Source: Paramecium octaurelia (taxonomy: Eukaryota; Ciliophora; Oligohymenophorea; Peniculida; Parameciidae). Taken from it: a DNA stretch of 64,000 nucleotides. Shown in pieces: positions 24,982-36,278 of the stretch. The notes below the pieces were generated by a model. It made no database searches. It was not told the origin of the DNA and saw only the letters and a list, made by a program, of their open reading frames with translations. Within the stretch, counting starts at the first letter, position 1. Every line of letters begins with the position of its first letter. Location: NCBI GenBank assembly GCA_905182995.1, contig CAJJDP010000039.1:381722-445721 (forward strand), in the 5' to 3' direction. The position numbers and the translations under genes are program-made.

Positions 24982-26482
24982 TAATTATATTTAAATATAT
25001 TATTAACCAATGAGAGCATACTTCTGTATATTTTTCATTTGCGATTACTCTAATATTATTTTAGGTTCCAAATTTATGGATACAAATACCTCAAGTTGTA
25101 ACATCTGACTATAATTATTCATTAAGAGATACATACATAATTTATTTATAACAGTCTCAATACTTAAAAAAATTAAATATATAATTATCAATCATAGATG
25201 CTAAAATAAAAAATCTATGACAAATAAATACCTTGATGATTTAAGTTGTTTAGATTAAGCATTTTTTTTAAAATTAAGTATTTCTTGATAATCTATACGG
25301 ATTATAAAAACTTATTGGTATGGGATATCTTCTAGCGACGCGATCGATAGTTTATTGTATCTATTTTCAATTGTTCTCATATCAACGTTATTACATAAAT
25401 TTTCATTTTCAATTATTATATACTAATCTTAAAAATCTAAAAGCAATTATTGAATTGAATTCTAAGAAATCAAAGATGTATAGATTAATAACCATTTGGA
25501 CAATGAGTAAATTGTAATTAATTCTCAAAATAAAAATTTGGAAATTTATTTCAACAATGAATTAATTTACAAATTTAATTAACATTTTTATAGGCTCAAT
25601 TATATTATAACATAAACTATATTAAAAGTCAGAATAAGTTTGGTTGAAGTTAACCCTTATTTTTATGATGAAATGTCACACAATTAATATGGTACTTGAT
25701 ATTTTCTTAGTTTTTTTAAATATTAAAAGGAAATTTACTAACTAACAATAATTTTATTATATATACTACAATTATGATCTGAAAAATATTTAAAATAACT
25801 GTCTCCAAAATATTCTTAAAATTATTGTTAAGCAGAATTCAGTAAGTACTTGAATTAGAAAGCTGCTGGAAATTTCTTATTCACTATTATTTCAAAATCC
25901 AAAGATTGTATCTCTCATCTTTATTTATCTTATTATCAAGATACATAGATTAATTTTGAAATATTTGCGATTTTCATATGACAAATACTTTAGATTCTAA
26001 ACAAGAGCGTAATTAATCACAACAAATTCATATACAGACCAATATATACCATATTTTCCAACTGAAATATAAGGAAGTTTTGTTTAAAAAACTATGAAAC
26101 TCTACCAAGCCAAATAGTTAAATTTGGGTCTCATGCTAAAACTAACTATTTAAAGTTTAATGAATAATTTACAAATAGTGGGTTATTTAAAATAAAGACG
26201 ACTGACAGCTTTTTTGAATTATATTAATAACAATGAACTATTTTACGTTTTTATGTTATAAATGAAATGATTTAATCGATACATAAATCAAAAATTATTT
26301 TAATGGGTTAAAGCCAAGCAAAAAGCAATCAAAGTAGTAACAGTTTTATTGTCAATTGTAAGTCATCGTTAGCAAGTATGTTATTAGTTACTAATTATAG
26401 ATTTCGATAAGTTAGCTAGCCCAACTTAAATTCACAAATTAAACAATAATGCCCAATTAGTTAAAGGTATTAATCGCATTTT
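24982..26482. other. Long AT-rich stretch without a supportable gene
   Basis: 1.5 kb of A/T-rich sequence upstream of the TPR gene. Only short frames with chance composition are seen (for example a 65-codon frame at 25320). This is the longest gene-free stretch in the window. No repeat, tRNA or conserved protein was recognised. Confidence 0.5.
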
Positions 26483-29000
26483 ATGGAAGCATTTAACCTA
26501 TTGAGAAGTTAACAATATGAGAAAGCGATAGAGTTAATTGATCGTATTTTACTAAGATCTCCAAATATGGCTGAGGCGTAGTACTTGAAAGGTACTAATA
26601 GTATTTATAGATTTTAGGTTTGGCTCATCTGGGATAAAATAATCTACAAAAGGCTTTGTATTATTGTCAAAAGGCAACTTAACTAGATAAACAACATTCG
26701 AAGGCCATGGCCGAAATTGGTATATAAAATTGTATATGTTAGGGAATATATACATATTGAACAAAAAGTATTAAGAGGCTCTTAATGTGTTTACTAAATT
26801 AGTGGAAATGAATGAAAGATCATTTGAGGGGTATTTTGGAATGGCTTTTGTATTAACGAGGCTAAACAACTTCGAGAAAGCACAAGGCTATTACGAAAAA
26901 GCTCTGGAATTAAAATAAAATGACAAAGGAGTACTATTAAATTACGGTATTTGATGTGTCGAAATTAGGTCATTTGAAAGTAAAACAATAAAAATACGAC
27001 TAAGCTTTAGAGTTGTACCAACAGGCATTAAAATAAGATCCTGTATATCTTGAAGCCATTCAATCTATATGCAATTTGTTCATGATTTAAAAAAAATATG
27101 AAAACTTACATGAGTTTTGTGATCAATAATTAGAACAATAAATTCCATAAATTAAGATTGTAATATTAAATTGCAAAAGTAAAATTTTTTTTAATTTATT
27201 TATAGGTCAAGCCTATTTTTCTTAGAAGTTGTTTGATAGGTCAATTATTTTATGTAATGAAGTATTATTACTGGACTTCAAGAATTTTGAAGGTTTATTT
27301 GGAATAGCAATGAGTCTATTCAATTTAAACTAATTAAACCAATCTTTAGAATATTTTGAGAAGATTCACTCTTATTACCCAAAGGAAATAAGATCTTTTA
27401 AAATGATAATTAAAATTCAGAGCACTCTCTAACAATATTCCTAATTAAGAGAATATTGTGATTAATTACTAACAATTGATCCTAATGATTATTCAACCTA
27501 CTTTTTTAGAGGACTTGCGTTTATGCAATAATAAAATTACTAAGCAGCTTTAGATGACTTTAACAAAGTAATTGTTTACGATTAAACTAATTTCATGGCA
27601 ATAAAGCATAAAGGTATATTTTATTATAAATCTTAGGATTTTGTTTAAGCATGTTAAAATTGTTTAACCAAGCAATATAATGCTATGATTAGATCATTAA
27701 ATACATTTTAGACCCAAAATAGAAATCGATGTTATTGTTTGAAAAAGGTATTTATCATTTTGAAATAATAGGGTTTTGCCATTTGAAACTACGTTAAAAT
27801 TTATCCGCTAAACAGAATTTTGAAGAAGCCATGGAGATAGATTCTAATAATTAAGAATTAAAACTTAGAATTGCTAACGAAGCCAGAGATAATAAAAATT
27901 ATGAATATGCAAATAAATTGTATAATCAACTGATAACTGAAGATGGAAAGATCCCTTTATATTACATAGAAAAGGCTTAAATGTGTGAACAAATCAAAGA
28001 TTATGCAAGTGCAAAGATATTATATGACGAGCTTATAACTTTGAATAATCAAAATTGTGAATTTTATCTTAAAAGATGTAATTATAAATTTAAATCTGTA
28101 GCAAAAATTAGAATTTAACTCAAGCAATACAATGAAGCAATACAAGACCTCTAATAAGGCTTGAAATTGGATGACTAATAATCAGAGATATATTTTGAAC
28201 TTGGACAATTACTGTATTTTTAATAAGATTTCAAAGAAGCAGCTGAAATGTTTTATAAAGCTTGCACTTTAAATGAGAACATTGAAAAATATCATATACG
28301 ATATTCGATTGCTATGTAAATGAAATAGGCTGATGATGAAGCAATATAACATTTAAAATGTGTAATTTAAAAACATCCAGATTTCGAAGACTGCATAGAT
28401 GTTTTAGAGAGTATGCAATAAAAATCATGCTATACTAAGGAATATGTATAAGTTTTTTCTTATATCTTTGTTTCCGTTCTTTAGGAAGGCATTCTTATTA
28501 ATAATCTAAATAAAGAGGAAGTTAATGAATAAATAAGAGAATAAATGGAGAAATTGTTGAAATCAACATATCCTAAAAATACTACTACTTTTGATACACT
28601 ATTCGAATTGATGAGTAATTAAGAAAATCTCAAGATCATTCATAATTAAAATGATTTAAAACAAGTCTTAAACAATCTAAATAAAGATAATTTTAGTAGC
28701 GTAGAATAGTTTGTAAAATGTGTTATTGAAGTTTCTAAAAGAATGGCTTCAATATGGACAAGCAATAGTAAGAAAGTAAGTGGATTAAATAATAAATAAT
28801 TTGAAAGAGAAGCGATGAAACTAAGAATAGAGCATCCATTTAGTAAATTCTAACAAAAAATTGTTTGTGCAGCAATTAGAGATTGTTTAGGATTGCTCTA
28901 AATAATTATTATCAATTCGAATGGAAATTAGTCTAATTTAAAAAACACGATTGAAAAATTACTTGCAGAAGGTAGTTTAATGAACCTTGACAAGAATTGA
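26483..29000 (+). CDS. Tetratricopeptide repeat (TPR) protein
   Basis: 790 aa after removing six introns (26592-26617, 26720-26742, 26947-26968, 27179-27205, 27614-27636, 27748-27771; 22-27 nt). Spliced length is an exact multiple of three. At least ten 34-residue repeats are visible, e.g. EAFNLLRSQQYEKAIELIDR, LNKKYQEALNVFTKLVEMN, NNFEKAQGYYEKALELK, QNYQAALDDFNKV, KQYNEAIQDLQQGLKLD. TPRs form superhelical protein-binding surfaces, so this is a scaffold or adaptor; the partner is unknown. The last 200 residues are non-repeat. Five of the introns split the conserved Gly codon (position 8 of the repeat) after its first base; the sixth splits the equivalent Ser codon. Confidence 0.9.
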
Positions 29001-29080
29001 ATTCTATTTCTATACTTTTTATTTAAATTTATAATAGAATTTAAAAATTGTTCTGTCTTATAATAAATAAATCTATATTA

Positions 29081-30130
29081 TCATAATGCCAAAACATAAA
29101 GACTGAATAGTAAACTCAGTATATATCCTTATCCTGGACATTTAGTGCACTTATTGATTTCCTGATTCCATGTCAATTAATACCGAGTTTCTGCCTTATA
29201 GCAGTTATCCTGACTGTTCAATGGAGTAAATTTTTCAATTACTAATCCTTCAACACAAGACTCAGATGTCCAACTGCATAAATGAAGATAGTCTTCAAAA
29301 TCAGGGATAAAATAGTTATCTTCACATAATTCTTTGGTTCCATAATCTTTGCAAGTTCGTTATTCACAAGAATAGGAAACAAGATTGAAATTAGTTCCTG
29401 TTACAGTGATGCCATTTGATGTTTGAATAGTGTATCTACATGTATCTGAAAATCTATTGCAAAGCATCTCTTTGATTGAATCGTCAGCATCAATATTATT
29501 CACATCGGTACATTTTTTAACAGAGAATCTTGAACAATGCCCAGTGTTATCGACCTTTAAGAGTCTAGTAGTTGAATCATTAGATGAAGCAGTTTAAGTT
29601 GATCCTTCGTCAATTTGATTTAATAGCCAAGCACATTAGTAACCACTATTAGATTCTGTACTTTAATCACAAACTTCCTGTTAATTGATGTCATTGCAAA
29701 TAACAGGAATTTCTTCTTCTGGTTATTCCAAAATTTAACATTAAACACCCTCATCATCTGGCTAATTTTACCATAGGCATTTTTATTTGTCATTATCTTT
29801 TTTAACCTCACATTATTCCTAAGTTTCTAGACTATTGCAGTCTCCTCTTAAATTTTTACATAGATTTGATTCTTAATTAAAGTAACATAAATTCTTTTAA
29901 TCCCCATTGCATGAACTCTTATCTGTATAATCACTACATAATCTATCTCTGCATTTTCCAGTTTTACCATCAGAATTAGGTACCCAAAAACAAAATTGTT
30001 TGCAATCAAGTTCACTCAAAATCTAACTACATCTACAAGCACTTTGTAATGTTTCAACAACATCATATTCAATTTCATCTTCATCTTATGCTTTTAAAGT
30101 GGAAATTAAACAGAGTATTACAAATAACAT
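29081..30130 (-). CDS. Cysteine-rich secreted protein, surface-antigen-like
   Basis: A single frame of 349 aa: signal peptide (MLFVILCLISTLKA), a Cys-rich body, and a hydrophobic C-terminus (GYILSLLFSLYVLAL) suited to GPI anchoring. Cys occur in blocks with aromatic residues, for example CKQFCFWV, CSDYTDKSSCNGDQKNLCYF, CAWLLNQ, CSWTSESC and CTKCPG. This recalls the Cys-periodic repeats of Paramecium surface (immobilisation) antigens, although it is far shorter than the giant antigens. The family call rests on pattern, not on an alignment. Transcribed toward the TPR gene, with 80 bases between stops. Confidence 0.7.
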
Positions 30131-30649
30131 TTTTTGAATAAAATAATATTATAATTGAATCAAATTAAAAACTATCCAACTCAAATTATAATATCACTAC
30201 TATATTCACAACATATACCCTAGTTCTTAGGATTATTCAATCTAAACTTAATAAATCTCTCATATCATTAACTTATAAGTTTTTTCACCTGATCAACTTT
30301 ATTAACATTTATTATTCTTTTTAGACATCCAATTCTCCAAAAATATTGTCTATCACTAGAAAACTCAATATTTGATTTCAATTCATTATAAATTACTTAA
30401 ATTAATTAAAGTTGAATTAAATATTATTATTATTTCAAAAAGTAAATTTATATATGCAAAATTATAATAACTACAAATTATTTGATGTGTAATTAGTGCA
30501 TTGATTAGTCAAAGATGATGTATTTATTTAATATTCAAAAAAAACTTGAATAAAAATTATTAAATATTTATTTTATGCTACATTAAAATAGCTCAGATAA
30601 ACATAAAAAATAGAAATACATTCTTAACTCACCTAAATTATCTATTGGA
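30131..30649. other. AT-rich divergent intergenic stretch
   Basis: About 520 bases between two divergent start codons. A/T runs only, with no extra gene recognised. It is much longer than the other divergent spacers in this window (24-58 bp). Confidence 0.55.
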
Positions 30650-31324
30650 ATGTTTTCGAATTAGCAATCAGTGATCTCTAAATTGATTTCTTCAAAAATC
30701 AAAGGGAATATACAATAATAAAATATATCTAGGACCACGTGCGAATTTAGAGCTGCAACTCCCATTTCTCCACCAAAATCCTAATCTTTTTCTAATAAAT
30801 TTAACTATAATAGCCTTTCCTAACTTTCAAGGGTTAATAGCAATTGCAATCTAGATAATATTCAGTAGGATTAAAATAAACAAGATGAGACCAATGCTGA
30901 GTTAGGAGATGTCAGCATTAGGCTAAGAAACAACGATGAGGATGTAATCAACAAGGTGTAGAAGAATCTCAAGTCAATAGGAGAATAAATTAATAAAAAA
31001 AAATGTAGTTAAATTAATTCCTTTCTATTGCTTTCATGGCAAAAGCAATTAAATTAAAATTGCGAAAAATTAATCAAAGCTCTATCCTTGCAATTGAATT
31101 CTTCCCAAAACTTTTATAAACCATCTTTTCATTATGAATCCGTGATCCAATTACAAAAATAATTGAATGAAGAAAAGAAAAATAGACTATTGGTTGAAGA
31201 ATAGACCAGCAAAATTATACAGAGTCAAGAATAATAAATCAAATAATATGTATACTTCCTTCATTATTTAATCTAGATTATTACCATTCAAATGCTTGAA
31301 CAAGAACTCAATCTTAAGGAATGA
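30650..31324 (+). CDS. Hypothetical basic coiled-coil protein
   Basis: 224 codons from ATG to TGA, or 215 aa if a 27-nt GTATAC..CTAG segment near 31236 is an intron. The N-terminal half is Ser/Asn/Gln-rich with a Pro patch (ATPISPPKSQSFSN). The middle is helical (DEDVINKVQKNLKSIGEQINKK), and the C-terminal part is a short coiled coil (LQKQLNEEKKNRLLVEEQ). No family recognised. The next frame continues in the same phase after this TGA, so one interrupted gene covering 30650-31930 is an alternative. Confidence 0.55.
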
Positions 31325-31402
31325 GTTTTTCTTCAAAATAATTAAATTGATTATAAAAATGAAAATAGCAGATATTATATATTTTTAATTATTTAAGATT
31401 CT

Positions 31403-31930
31403 ATGAACAAGCTGGATTTAAGTGAGATTACCTAATTTCATCACCTAGACGATAAGGATCCTTTAAAACAACACGACATAATCATGCCCATCCAACCAAG
31501 AAAATTAAGATCGTTTAATCAACTGAGGAATAAGAAGGTTAGTTAATCAATGCAATCAAAAAAAAAAGACTAGGAAGTCTCCTTATGCAGTAATGATAGA
31601 TTTGCTTAGTTTCCATAAAGTTTTCAATAAAAGCATTCTTTTAAATCTCTTATGGAACAATACTTCTAATAATTAAATTAAAAATAAAATAAACCTAGAT
31701 AAATTTCATAAAAAACTACAAGAATGAGAAATTATTCAAGTTATATTGGATCTGAGAAATTGAAAAATCACAAGAAATCTGGAAATGAAATTCTTATTCA
31801 GGACTATAGTACTTATTCTAATAGATAAATTAAATTATCAGAAATGTGTAGAGATATAATGATCTTCAAACCTCTTAAAAATCAATCTTCTTATTTCCCA
31901 TAATTAGAATTTCACTTTCATATTAAATGA
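31403..31930 (+). CDS. Hypothetical basic protein
   Basis: 175 aa from ATG 31403 to TGA. It is Lys/Gln/Ser-rich, with the segments LDLSEITQFHHLDDKDPL and RMRNYSSYIGSEKLKNHKKSG. No domain recognised. The 78 bases upstream are AT-rich and look like a spacer. However, they are also open in phase with the preceding gene except for its single TGA at 31322, so this may be the 3' part of that gene. Confidence 0.5.
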
Positions 31931-31967
31931 TATATTTATTCTCGTTCCTAATTTAATTATAATAATA

Positions 31968-32835
31968 ATGTTAATAAATAAAGAAATATATTTAATATAA
32001 TGGATAATCATAGTCCTAACACTTACTTTGTTACTTCTATTTGATAATGTGCTAATCCAGATTTTAATACTTGGATCATTATTTTCCTTAACTTGGAAAA
32101 TAAGTCCAAAATTTTACCCACAATTAGGAATTGAAATTTCAAAAATCAATGCAACATGTGTTGTATTTGGATTCCTTGTTTATATTGCTTGGGTTATCAA
32201 AGAAAATTATATAGGATTCAGCATTTTCTTATTAAATTAAGTCTTGTTTCATATGGGTGAAATGCTGCATGTTGCCTTCTATAAATTCAATTTATTAAAA
32301 TGGGGAAGTATAGATATTATTAATTAGGTTATTTAATCAATCATAGTTTTGGATATAATATAGCCATTGCTTTCTCGGTATCTGAATATTTTGCAGAATC
32401 CTATTTTTTCCAGAAGGATCATTCTTTATTCATTTTAATTGGTCTATTAATGACATTCGTTGGACATTCATTTAGAATTGGAGCTTTTATATCAGCCAAA
32501 CAAAGTTTCCATCACTAAGTTTAAAGTAAAAAAGCATCAGATCATGTCTTGATTACAACTGGAGTTTACAAGTATTATTTTTCATCATATTTTTTAATAG
32601 AATCAGCAGACACCCTAGTTATTTTGGTTTCTTCATTTATTCTTTGGGATAATAAATAGTTTTACTGAATCCTATTGCTTTTATTGCTTATATTCCTGTC
32701 TTATATAAATTTTTCATTTCAAGAATTTATTTAGAGGAATATTATCTACATCAATTCTTTGGATATGCATATTAGGAATATAGTGCCAACACTCCCATTT
32801 TAATACCATTTATAGAGTATTTTTTAAGATTCTGA
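31968..32835 (+). CDS. Protein-S-isoprenylcysteine O-methyltransferase (ICMT/Ste14 family)
   Basis: Methylates the C-terminal prenylated cysteine of CaaX proteins such as Ras-like GTPases, in the ER membrane, using S-adenosylmethionine. Introns of 20 and 29 nt give 272 aa. Five or more membrane helices are visible. The C-terminal catalytic signature is intact: TTGVYKISRHPSYFGFF, then GQQIVLLNPI, then SRIYLEEYYLHQFFGYAYQEY. The second intron lies between VY and the RHPSY motif. It starts 37 bases after the preceding stop. Length matches family members. Confidence 0.93.
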
Positions 32836-33498
32836 AATATATTTAATACAAGTTGATTATTCTAAAATATAAAGAATCTTATTATATAGAAATTATGAGT
32901 ATAATCTTAATCTATTACATCATTCTATCAAAGCGATTGGTGCTTTTTGATTAAAAGAATAATTTGAATAATTTTTAACAAATTATCAACTAAAATGGGA
33001 CAGTTAAAATAATATCAAAACCCCCATCCAATTCTATTGATATGGGACTACTTTTTCGTTAGATATAGCTTTCTTTTACATAATAGTTCTTCAATCATTT
33101 TTTATAATTGATTCAATTTTCTGTATTCCAAAACATTATTAACAAGAACTCTAAACCGAATTAAATTAATAGCTTATGGGACACTATAAACCCATCATAT
33201 TTAGTCTGTCAACAAGAATTATAATTTTCTCTATTTCAATTTACATTTATATTATTAATGAATAATCATAGTACTTAAATTGAGATATTACCAAAATTGA
33301 TTACTAATCAGCAAAAACTGCTAGATCCCAATCACATAAGAAATACATAATAGCGTCATTCTTAGTATCTAAATTAGTATAATCTTTATAGGAATGAATC
33401 AAAGATCTTGCCTCATTTAGAAAGGAGATCTGTGATTTAGGGTAACTCCAAGTAAATGGCAGTTTAAAGTATAAATCGAATATCTAAATAAAGGATTT
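32836..33498. other. Ambiguous stretch upstream of an unknown gene
   Basis: About 660 bases. Several frames are open for 100 or more codons (for example from ATG at about 33055), and the frame of the next gene is also open upstream to about 33440 (KWQFKVQIEYLNKGF). One or more 5' exons of the following gene could lie here. I could not choose a frame or splice pattern. Confidence 0.4.
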
Positions 33499-34813
33499 AT
33501 GTATAGTTTCGATTACAATACGAGAAACTTTGGAACATCTTGCGATAGAGGTTTCTAGGGATTATCTAGTTATCACCTATCATAAAAATTTGGACATATA
33601 GGCACTAGATTATAGCCAGTTGAGAAAAACATTGTTGCTGATTTGACTGATGGAGAAGATGTGGAAGAAGTAAAAAAAGATGAAAGGTTGTTTTATAAGA
33701 AAATATATAAATTTAATTAAATGCCTGTGTTAGCATTGATCAAATCATTTGAAATAGATTGGATCAAGGAGAAAGATGACCAGGTTAATAGAAAATTATC
33801 GAAGAGTCTAATTTTAAATTTTTATACAACTTTACAAATTCTAAATACTCATCAAGATTACATCGGATTTTTTATCAAAAATTTATAACTTTTAGAATTG
33901 AATACTGTAGCCTTGAAACATAAAGGATTACATTAGTTAAAAACTAAAGTTAGTAAATTTTCAAACGAAGAATTTCAAGTACCTTTTTCAATTGTATCAA
34001 ATCAAACTGGATAAGGATATTTTAAAATTCATCATCCAAAACTGGAAATTTATTTTTAAGATTATCAATATGTTTAAATTATATCATTGTCCCCATAGAA
34101 GTTATATGAATTGGTTAATAATAATTTCTTTTAAGTTGCTGAAATAGTTTCAGAGATAAATGTTGATTTTACATTACTTAAAAATAAATTATTCTAATAA
34201 ATAGAAAACTAAGTTAAAGTAGAATAAAAAATTGAATAGAAAGTGCAAATTTAATAGTAAAATTCTTAATAAATCTCAATACCATAAAAAATAGAATCCT
34301 AATAAAGAGTATTAGTCACCAAACCAACAATCCCAGATTTAGCAATAATAATAAATGAAAGTAAGGATATCTATAAATATAGAAAAAAGTGAATTTCCTC
34401 AAAAGATTTTGAGTAAGAGAATGATTAAATGTGTTGCTTAAAAGGATCCAAAAACTTATTATTGTGTAGATTTTTTACCAATCTAATTTCTAATTAAAGA
34501 AAAAGTGTCATAAAAAACTGTTAAATTGTATTCTCCAAGCTTTCAGGAATTTAATGAATTTCTAACCTAATTAGGATCAAAAAATGTGAAATAAGTTGTA
34601 GATGAATATTTAATTACTACATTTGATCTTTAACCAGAGGATTTTGATTACAAAGAATTTAAGAAAGGAACATAGATTAGTATTAATTTTCCAACATTCT
34701 CAGAATAAAATCTAGAAATAACTGAAGAACATCTTAATAATGGATTACTCTCTATCTTCATGAAATAAATTGAGATAAATAACAAAGATTTATAAATTAT
34801 CATGGAGTAATGA
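33499..34813 (+). CDS. Hypothetical protein, function unknown
   Basis: 430 aa after removing a 22-nt intron near 34361, which restores the frame exactly. Segments include SFDYNTRNFGTSCDRGFQG, LTDGEDVEEVKKDERLFYKK, FQVPFSIVSNQTGQGYF, PFSIVSNQ and a Gln-rich linker. The C-terminal part (KRMIKCVAQKDPKTYYCVDFLP, EEHLNNGLLSIFMKQIEINN) looks globular. I do not recognise the family. The chosen ATG is the first in the final frame after a possible upstream exon, so the N-terminus is uncertain. Confidence 0.6.
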
Positions 34814-35556
34814 AATTTTACAAATATTTAGACCTTGTTCCTTTGGAATTTATAATCAATTAACTTGTACGACTGAGAGAAGAACTTGCACATCCAAAGA
34901 AATAACTAATATATTGTAGAAAAAATACTAAGTAAAATTTTAACTTATATGATAAATGGAATTAATTTGTATAATATATAAGCATATTTTAAATGATTAA
35001 AATATTTCTATTAATTTTTATAGTCCATAAGATATAAAAAGATATGTAATTATAATTCTTCAAATAATCCATCCGAATTATAGAGTATTTAGTATCTTTG
35101 GATTTTTCTTAATTGATAAACTAAATATCAAAATTAATCTTATCAAAATATAATGGGAGTAATCAAATAAATTTATTATTGTGCTTTACAGTTTATCATG
35201 GTTCAAATTAAAATCTGAAGGAATAATCTTATAAATACAATTTACTTATAATATAAACGAAGGCTCTAGATATATAGAATTGGTGAAAGTAAGCCAAGAG
35301 AAGTATTAACAAATGTAAAACTACTTTATATAGGAAACAATTCTTATGAATTTAGATATTTTGGAATAACTTGAAATGTAAGTCTATTTTTATGAATATC
35401 ATTATAGAAAAATCAATTCACTGAAAATAGTTTAAATTAATGAATAAAATAATTAGAATAATAAGATTAGCATAGCTAGTAAGTCGATATAACATAGATG
35501 AAATATACTTTGCTTGAAAAATGAATTAAAAATAGATGAAATTGCTATTTGAATAA
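34814..35556. other. AT-rich convergent intergenic stretch
   Basis: About 740 bases between two convergent stops. Low-complexity A/T sequence only. No gene, RNA or repeat supported. Confidence 0.5.
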
Positions 35557-36245
35557 TCATATGCCATTATTATTTTCTAAAAATTTGTCTAATGCTCCTG
35601 AGGTTTTTGATTTGCCTTATTAATTTTGAGTTTAACTCGTTTTCTTTTTTTAATGGTGACTGGCTAAACAATTCAGAAATTGTAATTCTTGATTCTCTTT
35701 GATTACAGTTACTGGATTATTAATAAAGTATGATTACTTAGATCATCTTCTTTGATTGTTTTTCGTTAATCTTGTTTAATTTGATCCTTTACTTTGTTAA
35801 GTAAAAGCTCTCCAAATTCCTCAATAGCTTTTAACATATATTGATAAGCTTCTGGTTTGAATTGAGGCTTCTAGTCATCTTCTTTGAGAATGGTTTTCAA
35901 CCTAGACAATGGGAAGAATGCTTTTAATTTATTAATAGAAGAGACATACTTTAAGGAGGTGGCAATTAATTTTGTTAAACCTACTCCTTCAATTGTCTGG
36001 CCCTTTCTTAATATCTCTTGAATATTTAATATGTATTACTATTCTTTGTAATCTTGAGGTAAATCCTTCCACATTTAACTAAGAACTTGAAGTGAGAATT
36101 TGCCCTCCTCCTTCTTATCCTTCATAAATATTTGATAGGCAGATAATTGTTAAACAACTGGTTATACAGGTGTTGGCTATTTTGAGTTAATAGTATCATC
36201 AATAGTAATGACCTTCTATCCTGACTGGAGAATTTGCTTTTTCAT
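35557..36245 (-). CDS. HMG-box plus histone-fold chromatin protein
   Basis: 220 aa after removing a 26-nt intron (35712-35737). Residues 33-80 look like an HMG box: SAYQIFMKDKKEE followed by LSQMWKDLPQDYKEQQ, the usual start and second helix of this DNA-bending domain. Residues 107-183 look like a histone fold of the NF-YC/CHRAC/DNA polymerase epsilon type: FFPLSRLKTILK, EAYQYMLKAIEEFGELLL, RKTIKEDDLITVI. The tail is Lys/Gln-rich. A single protein with both modules is unusual; histone-fold partners normally act as dimers, so a second subunit is expected. It is head-to-head with RAD50, only 33 bp apart. Nuclear function is inferred. Confidence 0.8.
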
Positions 36246-36278
36246 TTTCCGCGTAATTTTATAAATTAATTTTTAAAA
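36246..36278. promoter_or_regulatory. 33-bp bidirectional spacer, HMG/histone-fold gene and RAD50
   Basis: Only 33 bases separate the two divergent start codons, so both 5' leaders and core promoters must lie within it or overlap coding sequence. It is mostly A/T with one short GCG patch. No motif is assigned. Confidence 0.7.

Noticed and set aside
25320-25517. Short + strand frame in the long gene-free block
   Set aside because: Composition (Tyr, Ile, Leu, Asn) is typical of random AT-rich DNA, and no neighbouring exon extends it.
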